From an uncultured Oscillospiraceae bacterium (GTDB taxonomy: Bacteria > Bacillota > Clostridia > Oscillospirales > Ruminococcaceae), in assembly GCA_910578755.1 (NCBI GenBank), contig CAJTSZ010000034.1, positions 1-18,608 on the forward strand: a stretch of 18,608 nucleotides of DNA. Direction: 5' to 3'. Each line of letters starts with the position of its first letter. Within the stretch, counting starts at the first letter, position 1. Below, piece after piece: positions 1 through 7,136 of this stretch. A program made the position numbers and the translations under genes. Below the pieces are notes generated by a model. That model had not been told where the DNA came from. It worked only from the letters and a program-made list of their open reading frames with translations, and did not search any database.

Positions 1-116
1 CAGGCGGGCTGACGCCCGCCAAAGCCGAGAACGCAGTCCAGCGCCTATTTAGGGGTGCCGGCAGGCGGGTTTACCCTTGTTAAGCGATGGTTGATTTGTA
101 ATTTTATTTCATAGGG

Positions 117-146
117 CCCCATTCTTTTGGTGAGAAAAGAATGGGG
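117..146. repeat. REP-like hairpin, copy 1
   Basis: Perfect 12-bp inverted repeat CCCCATTCTTTT / AAAAGAATGGGG around a 6-base loop (GGTGAG). It shares its stem layout (C-rich end, then ATTCTTTT or ATTTCTTTT) with the hairpins at 296-327 and 7104-7135. This suggests a dispersed palindromic repeat family rather than a gene-specific terminator. Confidence 0.6.
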
Positions 147-152
147 GAAGAA

Positions 153-186
153 ACAAGTTTGGCAAGTTCGGTTTTGCCAAACTTGT
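153..186. repeat. 13-bp perfect inverted repeat
   Basis: ACAAGTTTGGCAA at 153-165 pairs with TTGCCAAACTTGT at 174-186 across an 8-base loop. It lies immediately beside the copy-1 hairpin and may be part of the same non-coding repeat unit. No gene ends close enough upstream for it to be an obvious terminator. Confidence 0.5.
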
Positions 187-295
187 AGCCCTTCACTGAA
201 GGGCGGTACCGCTGTACAAACACCGGTTGCCGCCGCTTCTTAAATGGCACTGGCAAATAAGGGGCATAGGGGTGAAGCCCCGGCATTTTTCTTTT

Positions 296-327
296 CCATA
301 TTTCTTTTGATGCCAAAAGAAATATGG
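296..327. repeat. REP-like hairpin, copy 2
   Basis: Perfect 13-bp inverted repeat CCATATTTCTTTT / AAAAGAAATATGG with the 6-base loop GATGCC. It is preceded by a GC-rich stretch, as is the copy at 7104-7135, and belongs to the same stem family as the hairpin at 117-146. Confidence 0.6.
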
Positions 328-614
328 CCGGGTCTGGGCTGGAAGCCCAGCAGCACAGGCTTGGAAATGGCGCAACACTTCCCTGCTTATTTTACATACC
401 AAACAGTGAATCTACTGCAAGCAGCAGTATACTAATTAAAATACACCCAAACATACATTTGCAGCAAAAGCTGCAATAACCCCTATCCCCTCTATATTTT
501 AGCCCAATGTTGCAAAAAGGAATAGTGCGCTTAACAATTTCATACAAATATCCCCTTTCAAATCATTTGCCAAAGGAGCAAGCATAACCACCAAAAATAT
601 GTAAAACCCTATAA

Positions 615-643
615 AAAAGGCCTGCGCTAAGCGCAGGCCTTTT
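615..643 (-). terminator. Rho-independent terminator of tuf / str operon
   Basis: Perfect 13-bp stem AAAAGGCCTGCGC / GCGCAGGCCTTTT with a 3-base loop, starting 9 bases beyond the tuf stop codon. On the minus strand the stem is followed by a U-rich run (TTTTTTAT). The stem itself carries A and T tracts on both sides, so it could stop transcription from either direction. Confidence 0.9.
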
Positions 644-652
644 AAAAACAAA

Positions 653-1852
653 CTATTCAGCAATAGCTGTAACAACGCCGGAACCTACTGTGCGGCCGCC
701 TTCACGGATAGCGAAGCGCAGACCAGCCTCAATAGCGATAGGAGTAATGAGCTCTACGTCCATTTCTACGTTATCGCCAGGCATGCACATTTCAACGCCC
801 TCTGGCAGTTTAATAACGCCGGTAACGTCAGTTGTTCTGAAGTAGAACTGAGGTCTGTAGTTGTTGAAGAATGGGGTATGGCGGCCACCTTCGCTCTGTT
901 TCAGAACGTAAACCTGGCCATGGAATTTGGTGTGTGGGTGGATGGAACCTGGTTTGCACAGTACCTGGCCACGTTTAATGTCTGTTCTCTGAACAGAACG
1001 CAGCAAAGCGCCAATGTTGTCGCCGGCTTCAGCGTAATCCAGCAGTTTGCGGAACATTTCAATACCGGTAACAACTGTTTTCATTTTTTCATCCTGCAAG
1101 CCTACAATTTCAACTTCGTCCTGAACTTTCAGCTGGCCTCTTTCAACTCTACCAGTAGCAACTGTACCACGGCCGGTGATGGTGAAGATATCTTCAACAG
1201 GCATCAGGAATGGCAGGTCAGCTTTTCTTTCTGGGGTTGGGATGTAATCGTCAACAGCAGCCATCAAATCCAGAACTGGTTTGTAAGCTGGGTTGTTAAT
1301 GTCGTCTGGAGCTTCCAGAACAGCCAAAGCAGAACCGCAAACGATAGGTGTATCATCGCCTGGGAAGTCGTATTCGCTCAGCAGGTCACGGATTTCCATT
1401 TCTACCAGTTCAAGCAGTTCTGGGTCGTCAACCTGGTCAGCTTTGTTCATGAATACTACAATGTAAGGTACGCCTACCTGACGGGACAGCAGGATGTGTT
1501 CGCGGGTCTGTGGCATTGGGCCGTCAGCAGCGGATACAACCAGGATAGCGCCGTCCATCTGAGCAGCACCGGTAATCATGTTCTTAACATAGTCGGCGTG
1601 TCCGGGGCAGTCAACGTGAGCGTAGTGCCTGTTTTCTGTTTCATATTCAACGTGGGAAGTGTTAATTGTAATACCACGTTCTCTTTCCTCTGGAGCTTTA
1701 TCGATCATATCGTAAGCTGTGTACTGAGCGCCGCCTTTGAGGCCCAGAGTTTTTGTGATAGCAGCAGTCAAAGTGGTTTTACCATGGTCAACGTGACCGA
1801 TAGTACCAATGTTAACGTGTGGTTTGGTTCTTTCAAATTTAGCCTTTGCCAT
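653..1852 (-). CDS. tuf: Translation elongation factor EF-Tu
   Basis: The 399-residue cytoplasmic GTPase delivers aminoacyl-tRNA to the ribosomal A site. The G domain shows the P-loop GHVDHGKT at residues 19-26, the switch region ending RGITIN, DCPGH, and the base-recognition motif as NKAD (many homologues have NKCD or NKVD; the outer N, K and D are kept). Domains 2 and 3 follow, with the conserved GGRHTPFF and RPQFYFRTTDVTG segments, and the protein ends in a normal VVTAIAE-type tail. Length is standard. The ATG start is supported by a strong AGGGAGGA ribosome binding site. It is the last gene of the str cluster, 218 bp after fusA, and that gap holds a plausible promoter of its own (1955-1983). 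A strong terminator follows the stop codon. Confidence 0.99.
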   Translation of the reverse strand: MAKAKFERTKPHVNIGTIGHVDHGKTTLTAAITKTLGLKGGAQYTAYDMIDKAPEERERGITINTSHVEYETENRHYAHVDCPGHADYVKNMITGAAQMDGAILVVSAADGPMPQTREHILLSRQVGVPYIVVFMNKADQVDDPELLELVEMEIRDLLSEYDFPGDDTPIVCGSALAVLEAPDDINNPAYKPVLDLMAAVDDYIPTPERKADLPFLMPVEDIFTITGRGTVATGRVERGQLKVQDEVEIVGLQDEKMKTVVTGIEMFRKLLDYAEAGDNIGALLRSVQRTDIKRGQVLCKPGSIHPHTKFHGQVYVLKQSEGGRHTPFFNNYRPQFYFRTTDVTGVIKLPEGVEMCMPGDNVEMDVELITPIAIEAGLRFAIREGGRTVGSGVVTAIAE

Positions 1853-1943
1853 TGTTGAATTTCCTCCCTTTATATTTGGAATTAAATTTAATTTTCTATG
1901 GCTTCATGCAGCCCAATAAAAAATATGGAAAAATTAAGATGAC

Positions 1944-1961
1944 TTACAATTTTTATTGTAA
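1944..1961. promoter_or_regulatory. Palindrome overlapping the tuf promoter
   Basis: TTACAAT-TTTT-ATTGTAA is a perfect 7-bp inverted repeat that contains the candidate tuf -10 box (TACAAT on the minus strand). It could be an operator or the first transcribed hairpin, or it could be chance in AT-rich DNA. Confidence 0.3.
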
Positions 1962-1983
1962 CAAGTTCTTATTAAAAAAGCAA
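1955..1983 (-). promoter_or_regulatory. Candidate sigma-A promoter of tuf
   Basis: On the minus strand TTGCTT (1978-1983) is followed after exactly 17 bases by TACAAT (1955-1960). The -10 box matches five of six consensus positions and the -35 box only three. It would give tuf transcription independent of the rpsL promoter, as expected where EF-Tu is needed in excess over the other str products. Transcription would begin near 1948, about 95 bases before the start codon. Confidence 0.5.
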
Positions 1984-2003
1984 GTGGAAAAGCCCCTGCT
2001 AAC

Positions 2004-2040
2004 CTTTAAAAACCGCAGTTTTTAAAGATTTTGCAGGTTT
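2004..2040 (-). terminator. Possible attenuator/terminator between fusA and tuf
   Basis: CTTTAAAAAC (2004-2013) pairs perfectly with GTTTTTAAAG (2018-2027). An outer CCTGC/GCAGG pairing can enclose it (GCAGG at 2033-2037 and CCTGC at 1995-1999 on the plus strand), giving a two-tier stem soon after the fusA stop codon. It is followed by a U-containing stretch on the minus strand. It could reduce fusA read-through into tuf ahead of the tuf promoter. It is not a textbook GC-rich terminator. Confidence 0.4.
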
Positions 2041-2070
2041 TTCCCTTATATCAGCCCTACAAAGCCGGAA

Positions 2071-4152
2071 TTATTCCGCTTTTGTTCTGCTGGAAATAAT
2101 TTTTTCCGCAATGGATTTTGGAATTTCTACATAATGTGAAGGTTCCATGGTGTACTGGCCGCGGCCCTGCGTCTTGGAGCGCAGGTCGGTGGCGTAACCA
2201 AACATTTCGGAAAGCGGAACTGCAGCCCTAATCTCCTGGGAACCATTTCTGGCTTCCATGCCTTGGATTTGGCCGCGGCGGGAGTTCAAGTCGCCGATAA
2301 CGTCGCCCATGTAGTCCTCTGGGGTAATAACTGTAACCTTCATAATTGGTTCCAGCAGTACAGCGTCGCCTTTTCTCATTGCCTCTTTAAAGGCCATGGA
2401 ACCGGCAATTTTAAATGCCATTTCAGAGGAGTCTACCTCGTGGTAAGAACCATCGTACAGGGTAACCTTAACGTCTACTACGTTGTAGCCAGCCAAAATA
2501 CCGGACTGCATAGCGCCCTGAATACCAGAGTCAACTGCGGGAACGTATTCTTTCGGAATAGCGCCGCCCACCAGCTTGTTAATAAACTCGTAGCCCTTGC
2601 CGCTTTCGTTTGGCTCGGCAATAATTTTAACGTGACCGTATTGGCCCTTACCGCCGGACTGACGGGCATATTTCATGTCAACATCTGCGGATTTGCGGAT
2701 AGTTTCTTTGTAAGCAACCTGTGGTTTACCTACGTTAGCCTCTACCTTGAATTCACGGAGCAGACGGTCAACAATAATTTCCAGGTGCAGTTCACCCATA
2801 CCGGCAATAATGGTTTGGGCGGTTTCTTCGTCGGTGTAGGTGCGGAAGGTCGGGTCCTCTTCAGCCAGTTTTGCCAAAGCCAGGCCCATTTTTTCCTGGC
2901 CTGCTTTTGTTTTTGGTTCAATAGCAACACGGATAACCGGCTCTGGGAATACCATGGATTCCAAAATAATTGGAGCCTTAGGGTCACAGAGGGTATCGCC
3001 GGTTGTAACCTTCTTCAGGCCAACAGCAGCGGCAATATCGCCTGCGTAGCAGGTTTCAATGTCTTTTCTGTTGTTTGCGTGCATCTGAAGAATACGGCCA
3101 ATTCTTTCTGTATGGCCTTTTGTAGCGTTCAAAACGGTGTCGCCTGTGTTAACCACACCGGAGTATACGCGGAAGAAGCACAGTTTACCAACGTAAGGGT
3201 CGGTAGCAATTTTAAATGCCAGCGCGGCAAATGGCGCGTTGTCTGTGGAAGGTCTGTCCTCTTCTTCTTCGCTGTCCAGGCTTACACCTTTAATGTCAGG
3301 AACATCGGTTGGCGCAGGCATGTAGTCCACAATAGCATCAAGGAGCTTTTGAACGCCTTTGTTTTTATAAGAAGTACCGCAGCATACAGGCACCATTCTG
3401 TTGGCCAGTGTATCCAAACGGATTGCTTTCTTAATTTCTTCAATGGTCAGTTCTTCGCCTTCCAGGTATTTTTCCATTAAGGCTTCATCCTGCTCGGCAA
3501 CAGATTCAACCAGTTTTACACGGTATTCCTCGGCCAGGTCCTTCATTTCTTCTGGAATTTCTTCCTCGCGAATGTCCTTGCCCAGGTCATCGCAGTAAAT
3601 GTAAGCCTTCATTTCTACAAGGTCAATAATCCCCTTGAAGAACTGTTCAGAGCCAATCGGCAGCTGAATTGGAACGGCATTACATTTTAAACGGTCATGG
3701 ATCATATTGAGCACGTTAAAGAAATCCGCACCCATAATATCCATTTTGTTCACGTAAATCATACGTGGGACTTTATAGTTATCAGCCTGTCTCCATACGG
3801 TTTCAGACTGTGGCTCAACACCGCCTTTAGCGCACATAACAGTTACAGACCCGTCAAGTACTCTCAATGAACGCTCAACTTCAACAGTAAAGTCAACGTG
3901 TCCTGGAGTGTCAATGATGTTGATGCGGTGGCCCTTCCAGTAGCAGGTAGTAGCAGCGGAAGTAATGGTAATACCTCTTTCCTGCTCCTGTACCATCCAG
4001 TCCATGGTAGCGCTGCCGTCGTGTGTTTCCCCAATTTTGTGGTTAATACCAGTGTAGTAGAGAATACGCTCGGTGGTGGTAGTTTTACCAGCATCAATAT
4101 GCGCCATTATGCCTATGTTACGGGTAAGCTCTAATGCAACATCTCTTGGCAT
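2071..4152 (-). CDS. fusA: Translation elongation factor EF-G
   Basis: The 693-residue cytoplasmic GTPase drives ribosomal translocation and, with the recycling factor, splits ribosomes after termination. The G domain carries the P-loop AHIDAGKT at residues 17-24, RGITI, DTPGHVDF and NKMD. Domains II to V follow, with the conserved GMGELHLEI of domain III and domain IV sequences such as SGGKGQYGHV and ending SEMFGYATDLRSKTQGRG. The open frame extends upstream to 4167. I place the start at the ATG at 4152 because AAGGAGG sits six bases before it and because MPRD is the family's usual N-terminus. Length is exactly that of typical bacterial EF-G, with no sign of an insertion or truncation. It lies between rpsG and tuf, as in most bacteria. 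Confidence 0.99.
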   Translation of the reverse strand: MPRDVALELTRNIGIMAHIDAGKTTTTERILYYTGINHKIGETHDGSATMDWMVQEQERGITITSAATTCYWKGHRINIIDTPGHVDFTVEVERSLRVLDGSVTVMCAKGGVEPQSETVWRQADNYKVPRMIYVNKMDIMGADFFNVLNMIHDRLKCNAVPIQLPIGSEQFFKGIIDLVEMKAYIYCDDLGKDIREEEIPEEMKDLAEEYRVKLVESVAEQDEALMEKYLEGEELTIEEIKKAIRLDTLANRMVPVCCGTSYKNKGVQKLLDAIVDYMPAPTDVPDIKGVSLDSEEEEDRPSTDNAPFAALAFKIATDPYVGKLCFFRVYSGVVNTGDTVLNATKGHTERIGRILQMHANNRKDIETCYAGDIAAAVGLKKVTTGDTLCDPKAPIILESMVFPEPVIRVAIEPKTKAGQEKMGLALAKLAEEDPTFRTYTDEETAQTIIAGMGELHLEIIVDRLLREFKVEANVGKPQVAYKETIRKSADVDMKYARQSGGKGQYGHVKIIAEPNESGKGYEFINKLVGGAIPKEYVPAVDSGIQGAMQSGILAGYNVVDVKVTLYDGSYHEVDSSEMAFKIAGSMAFKEAMRKGDAVLLEPIMKVTVITPEDYMGDVIGDLNSRRGQIQGMEARNGSQEIRAAVPLSEMFGYATDLRSKTQGRGQYTMEPSHYVEIPKSIAEKIISSRTKAE

Positions 4153-4190
4153 ATTGTCCTCCTTCATTTTATAAAATCAGGTGATTTTTC

Positions 4191-4290
4191 CTGCCCCGCG
4201 CGCCCTTGCGGCCCGCGCAGGCAAGGCGAATATCCAGTGAAGATTAAGCAATGATGCAGCGGAAAAAGGCGCCTTGGCCTTTTCCCCGCT
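4191..4290 (-). promoter_or_regulatory. Structured rpsG-fusA intercistronic region
   Basis: The 179-base gap between rpsG and fusA holds two strong potential stems in the mRNA. The first (4259-4289) pairs GCGG-AAAAGGC with GCCTTTT-CCCGC. The second is a very GC-rich stem (about 4191-4226) whose ends are CCTGC and GCAGG, lying 20-30 bases before the fusA ribosome binding site. Such positions can act as attenuators or translational regulators within the str operon. No specific protein binding site can be claimed from the sequence alone. Confidence 0.35.
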
Positions 4291-4331
4291 GTACTTCATT
4301 GATTGTATCCTTCTCTCCAATTCTGAAAGAA

Positions 4332-4802
4332 TTAGAATCTGTAATGTGCAAAAGCTTTGTTTGCTTCAGCCATTTTATGTGTATCTTCGCGTTTTTTCAC
4401 TGCGCCGCCGGTGCTGTTAATGGCGTCTATAATTTCACCGGCCAGGCGTTCCTTCATTGTCTTTTCAGAACGAGAACGGGCGTAGTTGGTAAGCCATCTC
4501 AGGCCCAAAGTCTGGCGTCTTGCAGGACGCACTTCCATTGGTACCTGGTAGGTGGCGCCGCCAATACGGCGGGCTTTAACTTCCAATACAGGCATAATGT
4601 TTTCCATAGCTTCCTGGAAAGCCTCCAAAGCATCCTTACCTGTTTTTTCAGCAATAATTTCGAATGCACCGTATACGATCTTCTGGGCAACACCCTTCTT
4701 ACCGTCGTACATTACATTGTTTACCAAGCGTGTTACCAGTTTAGAATTGTACATAGGATCTGGTAATACATCACGTTTTGCGATTTGACCTCTTCTTGGC
4801 AC
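4332..4802 (-). CDS. rpsG: 30S ribosomal protein S7
   Basis: The 156-residue primary rRNA-binding protein nucleates assembly of the 30S head and contributes to the E site. Recognisable segments are MPRRGQIAKRDVLPDP at the N-terminus, VTRLVNNVMYDGKK, the GGATYQVPMEV beta hairpin and RRQTLGLRWL. The C-terminal region ends EANKAFAHYRF. I place the start at a GTG (4802) with AGGAGG eight bases upstream. The longer ATG-initiated frame to 4820 would put the start inside the ribosome binding site and add residues the family lacks. The length equals that of many bacterial S7 proteins. It is the second gene of the str operon, 135 bases after rpsL. In Escherichia coli S7 is the autogenous repressor of this operon; whether it is here cannot be seen. 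Confidence 0.98.
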   Translation of the reverse strand: MPRRGQIAKRDVLPDPMYNSKLVTRLVNNVMYDGKKGVAQKIVYGAFEIIAEKTGKDALEAFQEAMENIMPVLEVKARRIGGATYQVPMEVRPARRQTLGLRWLTNYARSRSEKTMKERLAGEIIDAINSTGGAVKKREDTHKMAEANKAFAHYRF

Positions 4803-4937
4803 TTCGCTTCCCTCCTTCACATAATGATATCATAGGTACTCGAAAGTGACAAAACTCCCGTAGCCAATGCAGAAGCCGGAATAAATATATATCAAGCTCT
4901 ACAAAAGCAGTTATTCTAAGCTAAGAATGGGGTTTTA

Positions 4938-5363
4938 TTACTTCTTGGCACCAGCCTTTGGACGTTTTGCACCGTATTTGGAACGGCTCTGCTGTCTGTT
5001 CGCAACACCCTGTGTATCCAAAGTACCACGGATAATATGGTAACGAACACCAGGCAGGTCCTTTACACGGCCGCCACGGATAAGAACAACGCTGTGTTCC
5101 TGCAAGTTGTGGCCGATACCTGGAATGTAGGCTGTTGCCTCGATTCCGTTGGAAAGTCTAACTCTTGCAACTTTTCTCAGCGCGGAGTTAGGTTTCTTTG
5201 GAGTCTGGGTTCTAATCGCTGTGCAAACGCCTCTCTTTTGTGGGGAGTTCTGAGCGATAGCTGTGCGTTTCTGAGAGTTCCAGCCTTTCAGAAGAGCAGG
5301 CGCGGTGGACTTTTTCTCAATCGTCTCTCTGCCTTTTCTTACCAATTGGTTAAAGGTTGGCAT
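4938..5363 (-). CDS. rpsL: 30S ribosomal protein S12
   Basis: The 141-residue decoding-centre protein is of the long Gram-positive type, with the extra basic loop after KKSTAPALLKG that enterobacterial S12 lacks. The signature TPKKPNSALRK and the loop PGIGHNLQEH...GGRVKDLPGVRYH are intact. Both lysines whose substitution commonly gives streptomycin resistance are present, so a sensitive-type S12 is predicted (inference). The start is taken as the ATG at 5363, with AAGGAGG eight bases upstream. A GTG three codons earlier overlaps the ribosome binding site and is less likely. This is the first gene of the str operon, with a strong promoter at 5449-5478. The gene that commonly lies between rpoC and rpsL in Bacillota, an L7Ae-type protein, is missing. 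Confidence 0.99.
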   Translation of the reverse strand: MPTFNQLVRKGRETIEKKSTAPALLKGWNSQKRTAIAQNSPQKRGVCTAIRTQTPKKPNSALRKVARVRLSNGIEATAYIPGIGHNLQEHSVVLIRGGRVKDLPGVRYHIIRGTLDTQGVANRQQSRSKYGAKRPKAGAKK

Positions 5364-5448
5364 TGTGGGCACCTCCTTACTAAAAAATTACATTTTATTG
5401 GCAAAGCACAGCGGCCATACTGCCGCTGCCATGCCTTACCGATTTATA

Positions 5449-5478
5449 ATTTTATCACCTTTCGGCGCATTTTGTCAA
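5449..5478 (-). promoter_or_regulatory. Strong sigma-A promoter of the str operon
   Basis: On the minus strand a perfect TTGACA (5473-5478) is followed after 18 bases by TAAAAT (5449-5454), with a TG extended -10 dinucleotide one base upstream of the hexamer. It lies about 86 bases before the rpsL start and downstream of the inserted gene block. It would therefore let rpsL-rpsG-fusA be transcribed independently of that block. Confidence 0.85.
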
Positions 5479-5529
5479 CTTATTTTCTATAGCGGGAATG
5501 TACAATTTTGCCATGAAACCAGCTCCCTT

Positions 5530-5714
5530 CTTGTATATCCCGCTTCCACTCTTCAAAGTTTGGCCTGTTTTTTTCCGGTTTATACACCAGCTCCCTGTAT
5601 TAAAAAACAGCCGCGCAGAAAAACAGCCGCCTTTTCAGGCAGCTGTTCCACATACTCTGCTAACTGGCTATAAATTTTCTTCTTGCTGCTCCAAAACAAG
5701 GGGATATACTCCTT
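5530..5714. repeat. Direct repeat, copy A (3' cassette)
   Basis: About 185 bp nearly identical to 7137-7320: by eye roughly ten substitutions and one single-T length difference. A run of 76 bp (5629-5704) is completely identical. The repeat covers the last 44 or so codons of the hypothetical gene 5580-6086 plus about 50 bases past its stop codon. Homology at the DNA level ends abruptly on both sides. Confidence 0.9.
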
Positions 5715-6086
5715 CCGGTCTATTCTCAGATTACCCCGGTCATCAACACAATAATCGGCGATAAAATCCCCATCACCAACAAAATAAATATTAACTTCCC
5801 TGGTTGTTTGCGTTGAGCCTATGGCGTCAAAAAGCAGGTGGGTCCTTATATAAGGACCATCCACAATATGCTGCAATTCCGCCACGGCTTTCCGGTCTGT
5901 AACAACAAAATCTTGTTCCACGGTGCTGCCTGAGTTTTGGGAAACCCCCGGAACACGCACTATGACCTGAATACGTGCCTGCACATTATTTACAGAGCTG
6001 GTGCTGAAGTTGACCGTTATAAAACAAAACAGTCCCACAAACAGTAAGCATCCAGCGGTAAGTATGATTCCTTTTTTCTTTCTCAC
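5580..6086 (-). CDS. Membrane-anchored hypothetical protein, paralogue 1
   Basis: I do not recognise the family. The predicted 168-residue protein begins MRKKKG, followed by one hydrophobic segment (about residues 7-24) that would serve as a signal anchor, so the rest should face outside. The extracellular part contains QARIQVIVRVPGV, a diverged central region (HIVDGPYIR, VNIYFVGDGDF) and a C-terminal part starting near EYIPLFWSSKKK. That last segment is almost identical to the end of the protein at 7186-7668, while the rest is only weakly similar. Shared landmarks in the central part (a V-D/G-G-x-YIR motif) show true paralogy. The GTG start is preceded by AAGGAAGGA. It lies 15 bases after the secreted-protein gene 6102-6944, so the two are probably co-transcribed. 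Function unknown. Confidence 0.75.
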   Translation of the reverse strand: MRKKKGIILTAGCLLFVGLFCFITVNFSTSSVNNVQARIQVIVRVPGVSQNSGSTVEQDFVVTDRKAVAELQHIVDGPYIRTHLLFDAIGSTQTTREVNIYFVGDGDFIADYCVDDRGNLRIDRKEYIPLFWSSKKKIYSQLAEYVEQLPEKAAVFLRGCFLIQGAGV

Positions 6087-6101
6087 TGATGATATCCTTC
6101 C

Positions 6102-6944
6102 TTATCCATGTACAGAATCAAAGTAAGCGTCTCCATAATTAAAACCCACTATCTTCTCCCTGTATCCACCATTAGGCCAGTGGTAATATGCCTTTTCATC
6201 TGGTATATCCCAAGACTTCACCGTTACAGTTTTCTCTGGTGTATCTGCTTGTCGATAACTCCCTGATAAATTAGGATTTTTTACAATATTTTCAAAGAAA
6301 TATGTTGTCTTTTCGACCGTGGAGCCTAGATATTCTTCACCGTTTTCAATATAGTATGTGTACTTTGTCCATTTTTCCTCATACATCGTAGCCATATGTT
6401 CAACCCTTGTGTAACCCACTCCGTCATTCGGAAGATTTACAAATAGAGATACGATAGACCATGCCCCTCCCGATACTACATTCAAAGCAGAATCGACCGC
6501 CATAGTTACTGTAGATGTAACAACACTATCAAGATAGTCTTCTAAGTTATTTACATTTTTTACTCTTTTTTCTTTACTATGTTGTCCTGTTTTAATAAGG
6601 CTCTCATAATATCTTTTATTTTTAAATCCTGTATAGTACCTCTGGCTATCTCTTGCTTTTGGATTGGGTACATATAAACTAATTGTTAAATCCTCAGTTG
6701 CGTCTTTATTGTACTGGTCTATCATCCTACGAATATCTTCTGCTTGCTGTTCGTGTACACGATATTCCTTGAAAACTCTTTCAACTTCTTCAGGATTATT
6801 CACGTTTAACTTAACTTCTACCAAAGGGTTTCCTTTAGAATCTGTCACTTGCCCTGCTGCTTTGTTATCCATCGCCAATGCTGTAACTGAGAAACTTAAA
6901 AATAATGCTACTGCCATCATTCCGCTTACTAACCTTTTAAACAT
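6102..6944 (-). CDS. Secreted hypothetical protein
   Basis: The 280-residue product is not from a family I recognise. A clear signal peptide is present: MFKR, a hydrophobic core to about residue 22, and a likely cleavage after ALA at position 24. The mature protein starts with a charged, probably helical region (NPEEVERVFKEYRVHEQQAEDI). A tyrosine-rich middle follows (YYTGFKNKRYYES), then a small hydrophobic/glycine stretch near residues 150-170 and a tyrosine-rich C-terminal half. There are no cysteines that I can see in the mature part, no anchoring motif and no obvious catalytic motif. The DNA is visibly more AT-rich than the flanking housekeeping genes, which suggests acquisition. AGGAGG lies six bases before the ATG, and a promoter candidate lies at 6990-7018. 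It forms a two-gene unit with the anchored protein downstream. Confidence 0.8.
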   Translation of the reverse strand: MFKRLVSGMMAVALFLSFSVTALAMDNKAAGQVTDSKGNPLVEVKLNVNNPEEVERVFKEYRVHEQQAEDIRRMIDQYNKDATEDLTISLYVPNPKARDSQRYYTGFKNKRYYESLIKTGQHSKEKRVKNVNNLEDYLDSVVTSTVTMAVDSALNVVSGGAWSIVSLFVNLPNDGVGYTRVEHMATMYEEKWTKYTYYIENGEEYLGSTVEKTTYFFENIVKNPNLSGSYRQADTPEKTVTVKSWDIPDEKAYYHWPNGGYREKIVGFNYGDAYFDSVHG

Positions 6945-6989
6945 CCATTTCCTCCTATAATTTTTAATTTTGTAAATTTCCTTGTAATA

Positions 6990-7018
6990 AATATATCATA
7001 TTTTACCATAGTTTCCAA
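6990..7018 (-). promoter_or_regulatory. Candidate promoter of the secreted-protein unit
   Basis: On the minus strand TTGGAA (7013-7018) is followed after 17 bases by TATATT (6990-6995). Four and five of six positions match consensus. It lies in a strongly AT-rich stretch about 46 bases upstream of the ATG at 6944. Confidence 0.6.
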
Positions 7019-7103
7019 TAGAAAAAATTAACAGTAAAATTACAATATTTTTCTAATTTATACAAAAAGCCGAGTTAGGGGCGCTCCGCCCCCAAACCCC
7101 CGG

Positions 7104-7135
7104 CCCTATTTCTTTTAGTGTTGAAAGAAATAGGG
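7104..7135. repeat. REP-like hairpin, copy 3
   Basis: Perfect 12-bp inverted repeat CCCTATTTCTTT / AAAGAAATAGGG with an 8-base loop. A second small GC stem, GGGGCG/CGCCCC, lies at 7078-7092 beside it. The stem matches the family at 117-146 and 296-327. It lies directly next to direct-repeat copy B, between two accessory genes on the same strand, where it may also impede transcription. Confidence 0.6.
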
Positions 7136-7136
7136 G

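Larger units (their letters stand above)
1..612. other. Gene-free, hairpin-rich intergenic region downstream of tuf
   Basis: No reading frame here looks like a real gene: the short open frames have no good ribosome binding site and simply read through inverted repeats. The stretch contains several perfect hairpins. One is a GC-rich stem at 3-20 (GGCGGGC/GCCCGCC). Two belong to a C/T-rich stem family at 117-146 and 296-327. One is a 13-bp stem at 153-186 (ACAAGTTTGGCAA with its complement), and one is at 188-204 (GCCCTTC/GAAGGGC). From about 400 to 612 the sequence is AT-rich and I see nothing identifiable in it. Confidence 0.6.

Noticed and set aside
1..75. Inverted similarity between the two window ends (GGCAGGC-TTTAC at about 61-75 and at 18583-18596), suggesting a mobile element spanning the window
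   Set aside because: The match is short and imperfect, and the interior is core chromosomal genes. It is more likely a dispersed GC-rich repeat.
117..327. Possible CRISPR-like array in the left intergenic region
   Set aside because: The hairpins differ in sequence and spacing, there are no constant direct repeats with unique spacers, and no cas genes are nearby.
878..1858. 326-codon open frame opposite tuf
   Set aside because: It is an exact shadow of EF-Tu on the other strand, has no ribosome binding site, and its translation has the odd V/N/F/Q-rich composition typical of antisense frames.
4803..4937. Unannotated small gene or tRNA between rpsL and rpsG
   Set aside because: There is no start with a ribosome binding site and no cloverleaf. 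Only short imperfect palindromes are seen.
5580..5764. Plus-strand open frames across the direct repeats (5498-5764 and 7167-7355) as a shared mobile gene
   Set aside because: They run antisense to the C-terminal cassette, lack ribosome binding sites, and differ at their ends.
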